Origin: Xanthoparmelia taractica
Lineage: Eukaryota; Ascomycota; Lecanoromycetes; Lecanorales; Parmeliaceae
Direction: 5' to 3'
Assembly (NCBI GenBank): GCA_033085395.1
Contig: JANQBS010000316.1
Coordinates: 1-40,556, forward strand
Length of the DNA stretch: 40,556 bases
The first letter of the stretch is position 1. The number at the start of each line of letters is the position of its first letter. The translations under genes and the position numbers were made by a program. Under the pieces are notes generated by a model. It had not been told where the DNA came from. It saw only the letters and a list, made by a program, of their open reading frames with translations, and searched no databases. Shown here one piece after another: positions 1 to 10,250 of this stretch.

Positions 1-386
1 AATATATTATAATTATTATTTTAGTTATTATTTATTAAAATAATTATATTTACTTAGCGAGATTAAATTAGAAGAGAATTTATTTTAATATTACTTATTA
101 AGTATCGAAGTTTAATAATTACTTAAGTTAATTTCGCTCTAACTTATATATTAACCTAAAATTTTCTTATCTTATTCGCCAACTAATATAAGAAATAATT
201 TATATTATAAGATATTTCTACATATATTAGAAATTTCTTAGATTATTTCATAATATTAGTAATTTCTTATTTTATATCTTTATAAGTAATCTAATATAAT
301 CCTCTTATAATACTCTCTCATAATATAATATAATACGATATGATATGAGATATCCCACCAAATATACCAGACCTTTCCGACTCGTA
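1..386 (+). mobile_element. Right end of a hAT-like non-autonomous element (truncated by window start)
   Basis: The last 280 bases align with the right end of the complete element at 32359-33743, including the shared stretch around 'TTAATTTCGCTC' and the terminal 'CCTTTCCGACTCGTA'. The terminus is the inverse complement of the left ends at 32359, 39705 and 40300. The left end and its target duplication lie outside the window; the right flank begins ATTCGAAG, the expected position of an 8-bp duplication. No transposase frame is visible. Similarity to the 32359 copy is clear from about base 105 and weaker before that. Confidence 0.75.
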
Positions 387-594
387 ATTCGAAGTTAATA
401 GTTAAGAATCTCTCACATTGAGAAGTTCACAACAAAGTAAAGACTCAATAATATCGCAAATAATTATTTATTAAAGTTAACGAATCGATCACAGCAAGCC
501 AATCGAAGCCGTGAGTGTGCTACCACGTAATCCTCGTAGTATTTCAAAATTATTTACCCTGATATTAGATAACCGTTAGACTTGTAAATGGGTA
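387..594. other. Short 5' flank between hAT-like end and NLR pseudogene
   Basis: This stretch is less RIP-altered than its surroundings (it keeps CA and TG dinucleotides around 415-540) and leads into the first ATG of the NLR relic. It probably holds the former promoter or 5' UTR of that gene, but no specific motif can be supported. Confidence 0.4.
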
Positions 595-1890
595 ATGAAT
601 AACGTTAGTGCTATAGTAGACGTTATTACTCTTATTAATACATCTTTGAAGATTATATCTCTTTACGCGAAGTACTATTCTCATGTTAAGAATATTAAAA
701 AGAATATCGATCGATTATATCTAGAAGTTAAAGTATTTATTAGTGTTCTTTAAAATTTGAATAAGCTTATACGAAGTCTAGAAGCAATAAGACTTTTCGT
801 CTTAAGATTACTTAATAAAGATATTTAATAGTATTTAATATATCTCGAGTATTTATAAAAGAAGCTAAAGTTAGAAAAGGGTCGAAAGATTATAAGTCGA
901 TATAGGATTCGAGCTTTAAAATAATTATTCGAAAGAAAGGAGTTGAAGAAAGATCTCGGGATACTTAAGAAATATAAGTTAATATTTACTATCGCTTTAA
1001 ATATAGATTAAGCGTAAGATATTATTAACTCGAATATCTAAATTAAGCTAATCTTAAGTATTCTTGATGCTTAATTTTAATATTAAGCTAAATTTAGCGC
1101 AGTAAGATCGCTATCTATTTAAGCTTTTATATGCGAACGATATTAACTTTAATTTATATAAGCTATAATATAAGCCTTACTATCTTTTAGACACTCGTAT
1201 TAATATTCTTTATTAGATTATAAAGTAAAGCGTCGATTTATATTAAAAGACTATATTCTAATTAAATACTATAATCGATATAGGTAAATCTATTATCGCT
1301 TGAATTATTACACGTACTTTCGTCGAGTAAAAATGACTTACCGCGAATTTCTTTTTCTTAAGAGATCGCGGTGATCTTAGTTATATCGATAAACTCTTTA
1401 ATATCGTTGCGATTTAATTAGCGACTACTTTATTAAGATTAAAATATTATATATACGAAGCAATCGTCTAAAATAATAGTATCTCTCGATAATCTATGCG
1501 CGATTAGTAAACGAAGTTAATTTATTAATCTCTATTAAAATTAGAGAACGATTCACGATTATCTTTAATTTTAATATTTATAATTAGTGCTTTAGATAAA
1601 TACGAGTATTAATAAGATATTCGAACTCTTCTTTAATTACTCACGAAGATTAGAGATTTTAAGAATATATAGCTTCGAGTGCTTATTATCAGCAGACTCG
1701 AGATTTTAATTCGTCTTAAATTTTATGCTATCTCTAAATCTATGCATAAAGATTTTATACTTTATAAAATCTCTACGATCGTTATTCGTTACGATATTAC
1801 TATTTTTCTAAGATATAAATTAAATAATATTAAAGAGAAATTTTCGCTTTCGTTCAACTAATCTAATTAATAAAAGCTTAAACTTCTCGA
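595..1890 (+). pseudogene. NACHT-WD40 NLR pseudogene, 5' part (N-terminal domain and NACHT)
   Basis: This is the N-terminal half of a fungal STAND/NLR protein of the HET-E/HET-D/HET-R type, a family of GTP/ATP-dependent immune and incompatibility receptors. From the ATG at 595 a damaged frame resembles the helical N-terminal domain typical of fungal NLRs (about codons 1-140). After one frame change between about 1020 and 1120 (an indel or an unspliced intron) the NACHT region follows: 'LLDTRINIL' near 1190, a decayed Walker A at 1277-1291 read as 'IDIGKSI', and the segment 1679-1861 ('ISRLEILIRLKFYAISKS', 'RYDITIFLRYKLNNIKEK'), which matches the NACHT 'TSRPELPIRLGF...DI..FL.HEL..I' block. In-frame stops are TAA, TAG and TGA, as RIP predicts. 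The frame stops at codon Glu 1889-1891, where the Ngaro-like element begins, and resumes at 6510. Confidence 0.85.
1887..1890 (+). other. TCGA junction at left end of the Ngaro-like element
   Basis: The tetranucleotide TCGA sits at the left junction (1887-1890), between B1 and A2 (6106-6109) and at the right junction (6506-6509). The empty site is reconstituted with a single TCGA. This is the pattern expected if a tyrosine recombinase exchanges strands at a short core shared by circle and target, with no staggered-cut duplication. Confidence 0.65.
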
Positions 1891-2054
1891 ATAGTAAGAC
1901 TATGGGTTAGTGTGTCTCATGATCCAGCCCCTATTCCAGATGCATGCGCATATGCGGGGAACACGTGTCCTCGAGAGCACTATATGTATAGGTCTCACAT
2001 TATTAGTTGGCTCTTTATTCGAATTCTTCTTACTTAGAGCAATCGTATTCTTTT
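1891..2054 (+). repeat. Split direct repeat A1
   Basis: This 164-bp repeat is matched by A2 at 6110-6273, starting 'ATAGTAAGA' and ending 'CGTATTCTTTT'. A1 is much less RIP-altered than A2: A1 has 'CAGATGCATGCGCATATGCG' where A2 has TA-rich equivalents. The frame 1910-2107 open here is not a gene; it overlaps the repeat and the start of the internal region. Confidence 0.85.
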
Positions 2055-2149
2055 GTGATCTTTATTTAACTAATTCTAAATTATTAAATATCTATATATT
2101 AGATTAACATATATTCTTCTTATCTTATTTATATCTATATCTATTTTAA

Positions 2150-3300
2150 TCTTCTTAATTATCTTATTTCTCTTACGTTATAACTATTATTATTAGACGC
2201 TTTAAGACATTTAAGAAGATCTTTAAGAAGACCTTCAGTAGATCTAAGATATTCGTAAAGATTATCACACTCTCTTCCCCCTCTCGCTCCGCTCGATCTT
2301 ATAGAAATAAGCCTATAATATCAGAGATATTCTTCTTAAGAACTCTCAGCTTAAGCGTAATTAAGAAGATCGATATTAAGATTTTTAACTATCGCGATTA
2401 AGTCTTAGAATTAAAAGAACGCCTCGTTAAGTACGAATATAATTATTATAAGTAGTATCGAATACGTAAGTCACGCTCTCACCGCCGTTATCGTTATTAT
2501 TAATATTATTCGTTCGAGTTTAATAGCGATTTAAAGGAGAATAATAATCTTAGAATCTCTTTTATGTATATTAAAGAGACGCGTTTCTTTCTTAATCTTT
2601 ATAAACGCTATCGCGTTATCGATATTAAGTATTTTAAGTAAATCTTCTTTAAGACGTTTAAATTCGAAAACCTTATTAAGCTAGGTCGAGAATACGTTAA
2701 TCGCGTCGATACGAACGGTGCTTAGAAAGCAAATAAGATAATGTCTCTATTATAGTATTTCGAGATGTATGACTAGATTATATATTATTATTTATATTTT
2801 ATAGTGGTTATCCGTCTATAGAAGATATTATTAAATTATTATTTTCGCCTAACTAAGTTATTAGTCTTATATAAATTTAACTTTATTCGAGAATATTACT
2901 ATGCGTTTATAAACGTACGTATCTTAAACGGTTAGAACGATCTTATAGTCTGAATTATCGAGGATAGACGTTATAGCGATCTTCTACTACGTAAAATAAT
3001 CGCCCTTATCGATATTAAGCAGAACTTAGGTTCTGCTTTTAAATCTTTCGCTATATACTAAAATTTTAATAAGAAACGATGCTCACGCGAGTATTATTAA
3101 TATATTTATATTTGCCTTAATTATTAGCTAAATCACCTAGTAAATACGTATTATAAGGTTAAAATCGAGGTCTTAAGCATTAATCTTATTTCGCTTAATA
3201 ATCGGATTTTAAAGTCTAAATAACTCTTAACGTACTCGTAGATACTTACATTACTATTACACATAATAGAAGAATTCTCGTACGCGCTATACGATTTATT
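2150..3300 (+). pseudogene. Gag-like region of the Ngaro-like element
   Basis: This is the region between A1 and the reverse transcriptase, where Ngaro/DIRS elements encode a Gag-like protein that packages the RNA. The plus strand reads as a Lys/Arg/Ser-rich, heavily interrupted frame (Ser/Arg-rich segment near 2270-2340, then an Arg/Tyr-rich segment near 2470-2520). I could not identify a zinc knuckle or a definite start. The assignment rests mainly on position and composition. Confidence 0.45.
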
Positions 3301-4950
3301 AGATTTAGATCTAATTAATTAAGATTCGCTATGAGTAAAAGATTAAGATCGTTAATTAAAGAATTATTTAGATCTTATATTCGTAAAGATCTTTTCGACT
3401 ATTCTTCGAAAGAGAGTAAGAATCGAATATCGAGATTAAATCCTAAGTTATTGTAATTACAATTATTAATTAGCCCTCGTAGCATCTAATATATTAATAG
3501 CGAATCTTTAAAAATAGCTTTAGCATAATCGTCTAATCGAGATTAATTCTTAGACGAAGTAATAATTCGTTTACTCGTCGCTAGAATTAATCTCGAAGCA
3601 CGATAATAATTAAAGACGTATTTATAACCTCTTATTCTTATACGGGACCTTAATTAATAATAATATATTCTAGGACTAAGGGGCTCTGAAATACGCTATA
3701 TACGATAACGTAGTAATCGCACTACTATAATAAGATCTTAAGACTTAGTTTGTTAAAAGAGACTTGAAAGACGTCTTTAGATATATATTAATCGCAATTT
3801 TAAATTAATAATTATTAGAATTTCACTATAACGATCGCTATTAAATAGAACGATATCTATTCTTCGATCTGCGTACGTTATTATTTATATTTAATCTATT
3901 CGTAAAGACTCTTAATTAGATCTTAATAATAGTTCTTCTTTAAATTATAGTGCTTTACTATCTAGACGATTTCTTCGCTATCTTAGCATTAATCGACGAT
4001 ACGATCGTATACAATTAATAATTCGACCTCGTATATAAAGAATTAGACTTTAAAATCAATTACATTAAGGATATTATAAATATTATAGTCGATTTTCTAG
4101 GGATTAAGTTCGATAGTATTCTAATGTAGACTAGACTCTCTCTTAATAAGCTCGCCCGAGCGAGAAATACAATTAAGAACCTTCTAAATCGAGCGATGAT
4201 TTTATATCGCGAGCTCGAGTTAGCGATCGAGTTCTTATCATTTATCGCTAAGATTATAATCCTAAAGAGAGCGTTTTTAAGGCGATTTTTTAATGCTATT
4301 CGAAGATTAATAGCATTTATTAAAATTATATTATATATAAAAGTCGATCTACGATAATGGGAGATCTTTCTAAAAGATTGAAATAATCTTAAGTTAATTC
4401 GTTACGTTATTAGTCGATTAATATAACACATTTAAATCGACGTATTAGGAATCTTTAATATAAGAGACTATATTCTAAAGCACTTAGATCTCTTATAATC
4501 GATTTAAAAGACTTTTAGTATTTTAATAATTACACGTTATCGTTAAAAAAATATTTAGTTTAAAGAAATAAAAATTATATATCACGTTATTCGACTATGG
4601 TTATAAAGACTTTAGAGATCACGATTAATGCTATATTACGATAACGACGTATATATTTATAATCTTAGAAAGTTCTTTATTCGCGAATTAGCTATAATCT
4701 TACTACGAGATATAGTAATACTATTAACTAAATACGATATTTATTAATCTTAATATAGATCTTAATTAAGATTAATAAGCTAATAGATAACTTATCACGC
4801 TTTCGATATTGAAAGATCGCTAACGTATATTTATAGCTAAGATATATCTTAATCGCTTCGTAGAGTTAGGGCGGAACTTATTAAATTCCTAATATAATTA
4901 GATCGCACTATTACGAGAGATAGCTCGTTTTCTTTAATGGGATTTAATCG
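3300..4950 (+). pseudogene. Reverse transcriptase / RNase H of the Ngaro-like element
   Basis: This is the polymerase that copies the element's RNA. The catalytic box reads 'VLYYLDDFFA' at 3950-3979, with both Asp codons preserved. It is followed about 55 codons later by 'DFLGIKFDSILM' and 'RLSLNKLARAR' (about 4090-4160), the thumb-side signature typical of DIRS/Ngaro polymerases (FLGIELDT..MEARLP.DKL). A segment near 4330-4390 reads 'VDLR*WEIFLKD*N', matching the 'DLRWW..FL..WN' block that opens the RNase H part in this group. Stops replace expected Trp and Gln codons. Gypsy and Copia polymerases have different spacing around YxDD and lack these blocks. Confidence 0.8.
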
Positions 4951-4979
4951 CAAAGACGCGAAAAACGTATATTATATTT

Positions 4980-5945
4980 ATTAAGTTATATAGCGCTTAT
5001 TACGCTATTAATAAGAGCACTTCTTTCTTTTTAGCGATTATTAATTTACTCGCTAGCTAAATTATATATCTTAGCACGAGACGAGTTAAGACTAAGATTA
5101 TTAAGGTCTATCTAATAGGCGTTAGATTAGTTTACGTCGATATAGAATATAAGAATCTTACGATATTCTATAATCCTTAATTACAATAAATTATTATCGA
5201 TATTTAACGTCTACGAGGCGAGGCTGAGATAAAAGAACATCGCTTAATTACTAAAGATCTATTATTATAGATACTTACTTATATCTATCAAGAAGACGAG
5301 GCCGGAGCAACGCTCTATATAATCTTTTGTCTCGTATTCGCCGCATTTCTCCGTATAAGCGAGTTTATATATATTATACGTAATCGCAAAGGCCGAGACT
5401 TCTAGCAATGATTCTTCACTCGTCGCTCGATAAGGCTATACAAGAAACACCTCGAATTCACACTTTTAGTATTCAAAACGAATTTCTTTTATCAAGAGAT
5501 AATACTTACTATTGCGACGTTAAATAATAACGCTTATATAGTAAAGGTCTTACGATATCTCTTTAGATGAAAGATCTTATTAAATAGCTTTCTCTTTTAA
5601 TTAAATAAGAGCTCTTTTATTAGAGAGCTAATTATCGATTAACTTTATTAAATATTAATCTCGCTTAATATAAGAAATTATTATTTAGGGTACTTCTTTT
5701 ATAGAGGGATTATTACTTTAATATAAGAGGCGGGCCTTAGCGACGATAAGATTATGCTATTAAAACGCTGAAAGTTCGATTTCTATCGTCTTTATATTAT
5801 TACTTATCTCAAGCGAATTCTTATTATATTATGAAGGCATTAATATCTTTCGTCTTATTAGCGCTAATATTAGCGATACTCGTATTATTAAATCGTTATG
5901 CGAAGTCTTTTATGAAGTCTCTATATAACGTCTTTTAATTATTTA
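4980..5945 (+). pseudogene. Tyrosine recombinase of the Ngaro-like element
   Basis: This is the integrase that would insert the circular DNA copy by strand exchange through a tyrosine. An N-terminal core-binding segment reads 'TKIIKVYLIGVRLVYVD' around 5095-5140. The first catalytic arginine is in 'FLRISEF' (Arg codon 5352-5354), the usual (F/L)LR.(S/G)E motif. The second box is decayed but recognisable near 5690-5730 ('YFFYRGIIT' where HSFRRGAAT-type sequences are usual). The C-terminal box reads 'AGLSDDKIMLLKR*' then 'YRLYI', with the nucleophilic Tyr codon at 5793-5795. The N-terminal His-x-x-Arg residues have been altered, so this copy could not be active. Confidence 0.8.
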
Positions 5946-5947
5946 AA

Positions 5948-6105
5948 AGTTTTCTAGCGCTAAGACACGTTTAGAAGTCTATCTAGGCCTGCTAATAATC
6001 TAGCTAGATCTACTAATTACTAATCTTAGCGTTGGGACGACTTAATTATCTATCTATAATATTACTTAATCTTAATGTGTATATCTTCATAAATAAGAAC
6101 ACTAA
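5948..6105 (+). repeat. Split direct repeat B1
   Basis: This repeat, from 'AGTTTTCTAGCGCTAAG' to 'AATAAGAACACTAA', is matched by B2 at 6345-6505 (B2 has 3 extra bases just before TCGA). B1 is more RIP-altered than B2. It abuts A2 directly through TCGA, giving the B-A junction expected of the circular intermediate. Confidence 0.85.
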
Positions 6106-6109
6106 TCGA

Positions 6110-6273
6110 ATAGTAAGATTATAAATTAGTATATCTTATAATCCAGCCCCTATTTTAGATGCATATATATATACGGGGAACACGTGTTCTCGAGAGTACT
6201 ATATGTATAAATCTTATATTATTAATTAACTCTTTATTCGAATTCTTCTCACTCAGAGCAATCGTATTCTTTT
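6110..6273 (+). repeat. Split direct repeat A2
   Basis: This is the second 164-bp copy of A1, in direct orientation, immediately after B1 and TCGA. It shares 'GGGGAACACGTGT', 'CTCGAGAG' and the end 'CGTATTCTTTT' with A1. Differences are mostly C-to-T and G-to-A. Confidence 0.85.
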
Positions 6274-6344
6274 ATCTTACTTATTCACGCCTATATATAG
6301 CTATCTAATTAGACACTTCAGGTCTATATCGCATAGATATAGGG

Positions 6345-6505
6345 AGTTTTCTAGCGCTAAGGCACGTTTAGGGGCTCATCTAGGTCTATTAACGACCTAT
6401 CTAAGTCTATTAACTGCTGACCTTAGCGTTGGGACGGCTCAATTATCTATCTATAGTACTACTTGGTCCCGATGTGTATGCCTTCATGAATAAGAACACT
6501 AATTA
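6345..6505 (+). repeat. Split direct repeat B2
   Basis: This is the second copy of B1, separated from A2 by about 70 bp and ending at the right boundary of the element (TCGA 6506-6509). It keeps CA and TG dinucleotides (for example 'GATGTGTATGCCTTCATGAA') that are mutated in B1. Confidence 0.85.
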
Positions 6506-6509
6506 TCGA

Positions 6510-8640
6510 AAGATCGAATAGTCTCTTTATCTTTATTATTACTATATATCGATTTATTTAAAATTCGAAATAGTATTTGAAAAAGCGTTTAAATATTATT
6601 CTTTAAGGAAATAATAACTTATAAAAGTCTATATATAGACTTAATAATATATATATTTAGATTCTAAAGATATCTATAATTAAAGACTATAATAAAAAAG
6701 AGGAGAATATATTAACTTAACGGTTTCGAGATACTATAAAATCAATTATTATATTATTTAATTCGCTCTTTATAGTTATATTAATAAAGCTATCTTTAAC
6801 TCTATTAGAGACGATTAGTATTACATTAAACTTTCTCAAATCGATACTAAATATTCCCGAAGATCGAAATATATTAATTTAATTACTTTATTTATCTTTT
6901 CGCGACTTTCTCGTTAATAAGAATCGATATCTTAATAGATATTTCTAGATCGATTAAGGAAAGACTTATCACGATATAGCTAAACACTATTTATATGTTA
7001 TATTAAAGATCTTGAAAAGAAATATCGATTGGCTTAAGACGCTCGATACACTAAAGAATAAAATAGAAATTAGTACAATAAATTAACACTTGCCCTATTA
7101 CGTTTAATATGTCTATTAATATTAAGTTAATTATCTTTTAAAGAGCGATCTTAGTCTATATAATAATAGACGCGTATATAAATTTCTTTAAACTTATTTT
7201 CTTTATTAACTTAAAGTACTTAATCTAATAAATAAGAGATTTAAAGCGATACTTATAATTAAAGTATTAGACGCTATACCTAAGGTGTGTATTATTAGAG
7301 TAATTATATGCGTTCTACATATTAATTATTTTAATCTCTAATTTCAAGTTAATATAGATCTATTAGCCTTTATACATAATGCAAAACGCTTTATTCTCGA
7401 GTCTAGATATATTATAGAGACAACGCCTCTTTAAGTCTATAATTCTATTCTTCTTTTTAGCTCAAAAGCTAATACTATAAAGTATCTATTCTTATAAGAG
7501 TTATTAGAATAAATAGAACGACTATTTATTGTGAAAAAGAATTGAACGTCTTCTTTACAAGGACTTGAAGATTATTCGCATTGGGTTAGCGCGGTCGTCT
7601 TCTCGCCTAACGATTAGCTTCTAGTCTATACATTCGATAATAACACTATTAGACTATAGAATTTAATTATAGAAGCTTCGCGAGGCACGCTTAAAGATTA
7701 TTTATAATAAATTAGAGCGATCGTCTTCTCGTCTAACGACTAGCTTTTAATCTCTATATTCGATAATAATACTATTAGACTGTGAGATTTAATCATAGAA
7801 GCTTCGTGAAGTACGCTTGAAAGTTATTTAGATTTAATTAGAGCAATCGTCTTCTCGTCTAACGATTAGCTTCTAGTCTCTATATTTTATAATAATATTA
7901 TTAGACTATAAGACTTAATTATAAAACCTTCGCGAGGCACGCTTAAAGATTATTTAAATTTAATTAAGATAATCGTCTTCTCGTCTAACGACTAGCTTCT
8001 AGTCTCTATATTCGATAATAATACTATTAGATTATAAGATCTAATTATAGAAGCTTCGCGGGGCACGCTTAAAGATTATTTAAATTTAATTAAGACGATC
8101 GTCTTCTCGCCTAACGACTAGCTTCTAGTCTCTATATCTTATAATAATATTATTAAATTATAAAACTTAATTATAGAAGCTTCGCGGGGCACGCTTGAAG
8201 GTTATTTATATTAAGTTAGCGTGATCGTCTTCTCGCCTAACGACCAGCTTCTAGTCTCTACATCTTAGAATAATACTATTAGACTATGAAACGTCAAAGT
8301 AATAATCTTTATATAGCAAATCGAATATGAATTTAATGAAAATCTCTCTTTTAGTGCGAATAAGTTATAGCTAGAAATGTACGAAAGACTTCTAATAATC
8401 TTATTATCGTCTCTTAATCTTTTTTCTAGTATTAAAGCTTTAATTAGTGTATTATTCTTTATGAGCGTTAAGGGGAAGTGAGTAAGATATAAAGATTACG
8501 ATATTCTTTAACTTTTATCTAATCGTCGACTAGGTATTTACGCTTTTTAGAATTAGACTCTCGTGCTAGAAAATAGATTCGAGCGAGTTATTTTCTTTTA
8601 ATTTAATTCGATAGTTACTTTTCTTATATTTGAAATTTAA
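6510..8640 (+). pseudogene. NACHT-WD40 NLR pseudogene, 3' part (post-NACHT helical region and WD40 repeats)
   Basis: This continues the frame of 595-1890. The first codons, 'RSNSLFIF', follow on from the last Glu codon before the Ngaro-like insertion. The helical region typical of HET-E-like proteins is clear: 'LYLSFRDFLVNKNR' near 6880-6920, 'AKHYL' near 6985, and 'IHNAKRFILESR' near 7370-7410. Six units of exactly 126 bp (42 residues) follow; their 'VFSPN' codons recur at 7595, 7721, 7847, 7973, 8099 and 8225, each unit reading like 'DNNTIRL*' and 'EASRGTL'. These are WD40 propeller blades. After a C-terminal tail ('NLSFSA', 'NRRLGIYAF', 'IFFEFNSIVTFLIFEI'-like) the frame ends with TAA at 8638-8640. 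Trp, Gln and His codons are preferentially lost. Confidence 0.9.
7550..8300 (+). repeat. Six 126-bp WD40-encoding tandem repeats
   Basis: The repeat period is exactly 126 bp with no length change over six units, and neighbouring units are nearly identical apart from RIP-type differences. Such uniform WD repeats are known from HET-D/E/R-type fungal NLRs, where repeat shuffling changes ligand recognition. Confidence 0.9.
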
Positions 8641-9399
8641 ACGATAAGAGAGAAACTCGAACGAAGTGAAAATTATAAGATTTTAAATTTATATAACTTC
8701 CGAGTTTACGATAAGACTCTTTATTCAAAACGCTCTACTTTATATATTTCTAGATATTTTAAATATATTGCGACTTGAACTATATCTATTCTATATATTC
8801 TTACCTTTATTTATTTAATTTCATTAGCTATTCTTAAGAGAAAGAAAGCTACGTTTCAAGTAGTCTACTCTCTATTAAGTATTATTATTTTCTAATACTT
8901 CTACATAGTAGTATTCTTTTCTATTTTGCCTTTTATTCTAATACTAATTATCAAGACCTATTTTATAAATATTTTATAGTGTTATCTTAACAAGACTAGT
9001 CTATAGCTTATAAAATCTTTTATCTTAACTAGCGACTAGCTTATAGTGTTTAATAAAACTCTTTACTTATTCTATCGACCGATAAGAAGATTTAAGTTAA
9101 GCTTTAGTCTATTTATAAATTTATTTATTAACTTTACGATTATACTTCTAAAGTATTCTATTATATCTATTAAGATCTATACTTGTTACTATAATATATT
9201 TTTTTTATCTTAGCTTCTTATATTATTAGGTTTAATCGAGTCGCTTCTTCTTTAATTAGTTACTTAAGTTTCGACGTCTTCGTTATTCGATTATTTAACT
9301 CGTTTAGCTTAGTAGTTAATTTAAGATTATTCGTTTTTAATTATTTAATTATTATAATAAAATTAATCTCGGGACTAGAGTTATTTTATTCTTTTTATT
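8641..9399. other. AT-rich stretch without a recognised gene
   Basis: RIP-altered sequence lies between the NLR stop and the minus-strand frame that starts upstream at about 10250. I see no open frame or repeat that I can support. Part of it may be the 3' end of that minus-strand gene. Confidence 0.4.
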
Positions 9400-10250
9400 A
9401 ATTGCGACTTAAATTTAAAAAGTACGTATACTTTAGCTCCTCGTCTCTTCTTAGATACTTTTCTTTTTATAATATTACTCGACGTAGAGATTAAAATAGC
9501 TTTAAAAGATATATTAACTTCTCGATAGAGTTCTTAATAAGTCTTAATAAAATGCTTACTTAAATTTCTCTTAAAGAGATACTCTTTCTCTACTAGTATT
9601 TATTAGATATAGAAATTATTAGTACTTGTAATTAGTCGTACGTCTGTCGACTCAATTAAGATTTTAAGCTTTATTACTTCGAGATCTTATTAGTAGTTGA
9701 TTTTCTTTATAAGATAATTAAATCTTATAAATATACTCGAATAGTTTCTAGCGATACTTTGTTTTATAAGTCGCGCGATTTAAATTATTTAATCGAAGTG
9801 TAGTTATTTAATTAGTGCTCTTTATACGCAAAATAGATATACGAATCTTAATTCTTCTTAAAGTAGATCAATCGAGAAAGTTAATCGCACGTTTGAATTA
9901 TAAATTTTTAAATAAAGCTTACTTCTATTGAATTAACTATATTCTAGATTTTCATAGCTTTAGAAATAATATTCTATTTTAGATTTAATATTATTCTCTA
10001 TTATTTCTATTAGCTTACGCTAATTCTTAAAAAGATATTTTAAGAAGACGCTAATCTCGAAAATATTATAAGTGAATAATACTAATAGATAGTGAATCGA
10101 ATTTACGATATCTACTTTTCTAAGTAAGTGCTAGTGGAAATATAATTACAACTAGCGCTCTCTATCGCTATTTTTAATTTCTTTTTTATTATTAAAAAAT
10201 ATATTTATCGCTCTAAGATCGATTCGCGCCGAAGCTAATACGTATTAATC
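9400..10250 (-). pseudogene. Unrecognised RIP-damaged gene, minus strand
   Basis: Reading the minus strand from about 10250 down to 9540 gives one frame whose only interruptions are TAA/TAG at probable former Gln/Trp codons. Readable pieces include 'VDIVNSIHYLL', 'ISVFLKYLFKN', 'IEIIENNIKSKIEYYF' and 'ATYKTKYR'. The frame then degrades or shifts near 9540, with a possible continuation 'NIIKRKVSKKRRGAK' near 9450. The product looks helical and basic. I do not recognise the family, and neither the start nor the end can be fixed. Confidence 0.5.

Larger units (their letters stand above)
1891..6509 (+). mobile_element. Complete tyrosine-recombinase (Ngaro/DIRS-type) retrotransposon, RIP-inactivated
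   Basis: The element is 4619 bp and lies on the plus strand. Its terminal repeats are split rather than being LTRs: A1 1891-2054 at the left end, and B1 5948-6105, A2 6110-6273, B2 6345-6505 at the right end. That A1...B1-A2-B2 order is characteristic of Ngaro/PAT-like elements, which replicate through a circle whose junction is B-A. The internal region has a gag-like part, a DIRS-type reverse transcriptase with YLDDF, an RNase H-like part and a C-terminal tyrosine recombinase, in that order. All frames are broken by TAA/TAG/TGA codons in RIP contexts. No target duplication flanks it beyond the shared TCGA, and removing it restores the reading frame of the surrounding NLR gene. An LTR (Copia/Gypsy) interpretation does not explain the B repeats or the recombinase. 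Confidence 0.85.

Noticed and set aside
1910..2107. 65-codon plus-strand frame as a gene
   Set aside because: It lies across the A1 repeat and the start of the element's internal region and shows no protein-like features.
1891..6273. A1 and A2 as ordinary LTRs of a Copia or Gypsy element
   Set aside because: A second repeat pair (B1/B2) interleaves with A2, no target duplication is present, and the enzyme at the 3' end is a tyrosine recombinase. Split direct repeats explain all of this; plain LTRs do not.
7550..8300. CRISPR-like array
   Set aside because: The 126-bp units are contiguous, have no spacers and translate as WD40 blades in a eukaryotic gene.
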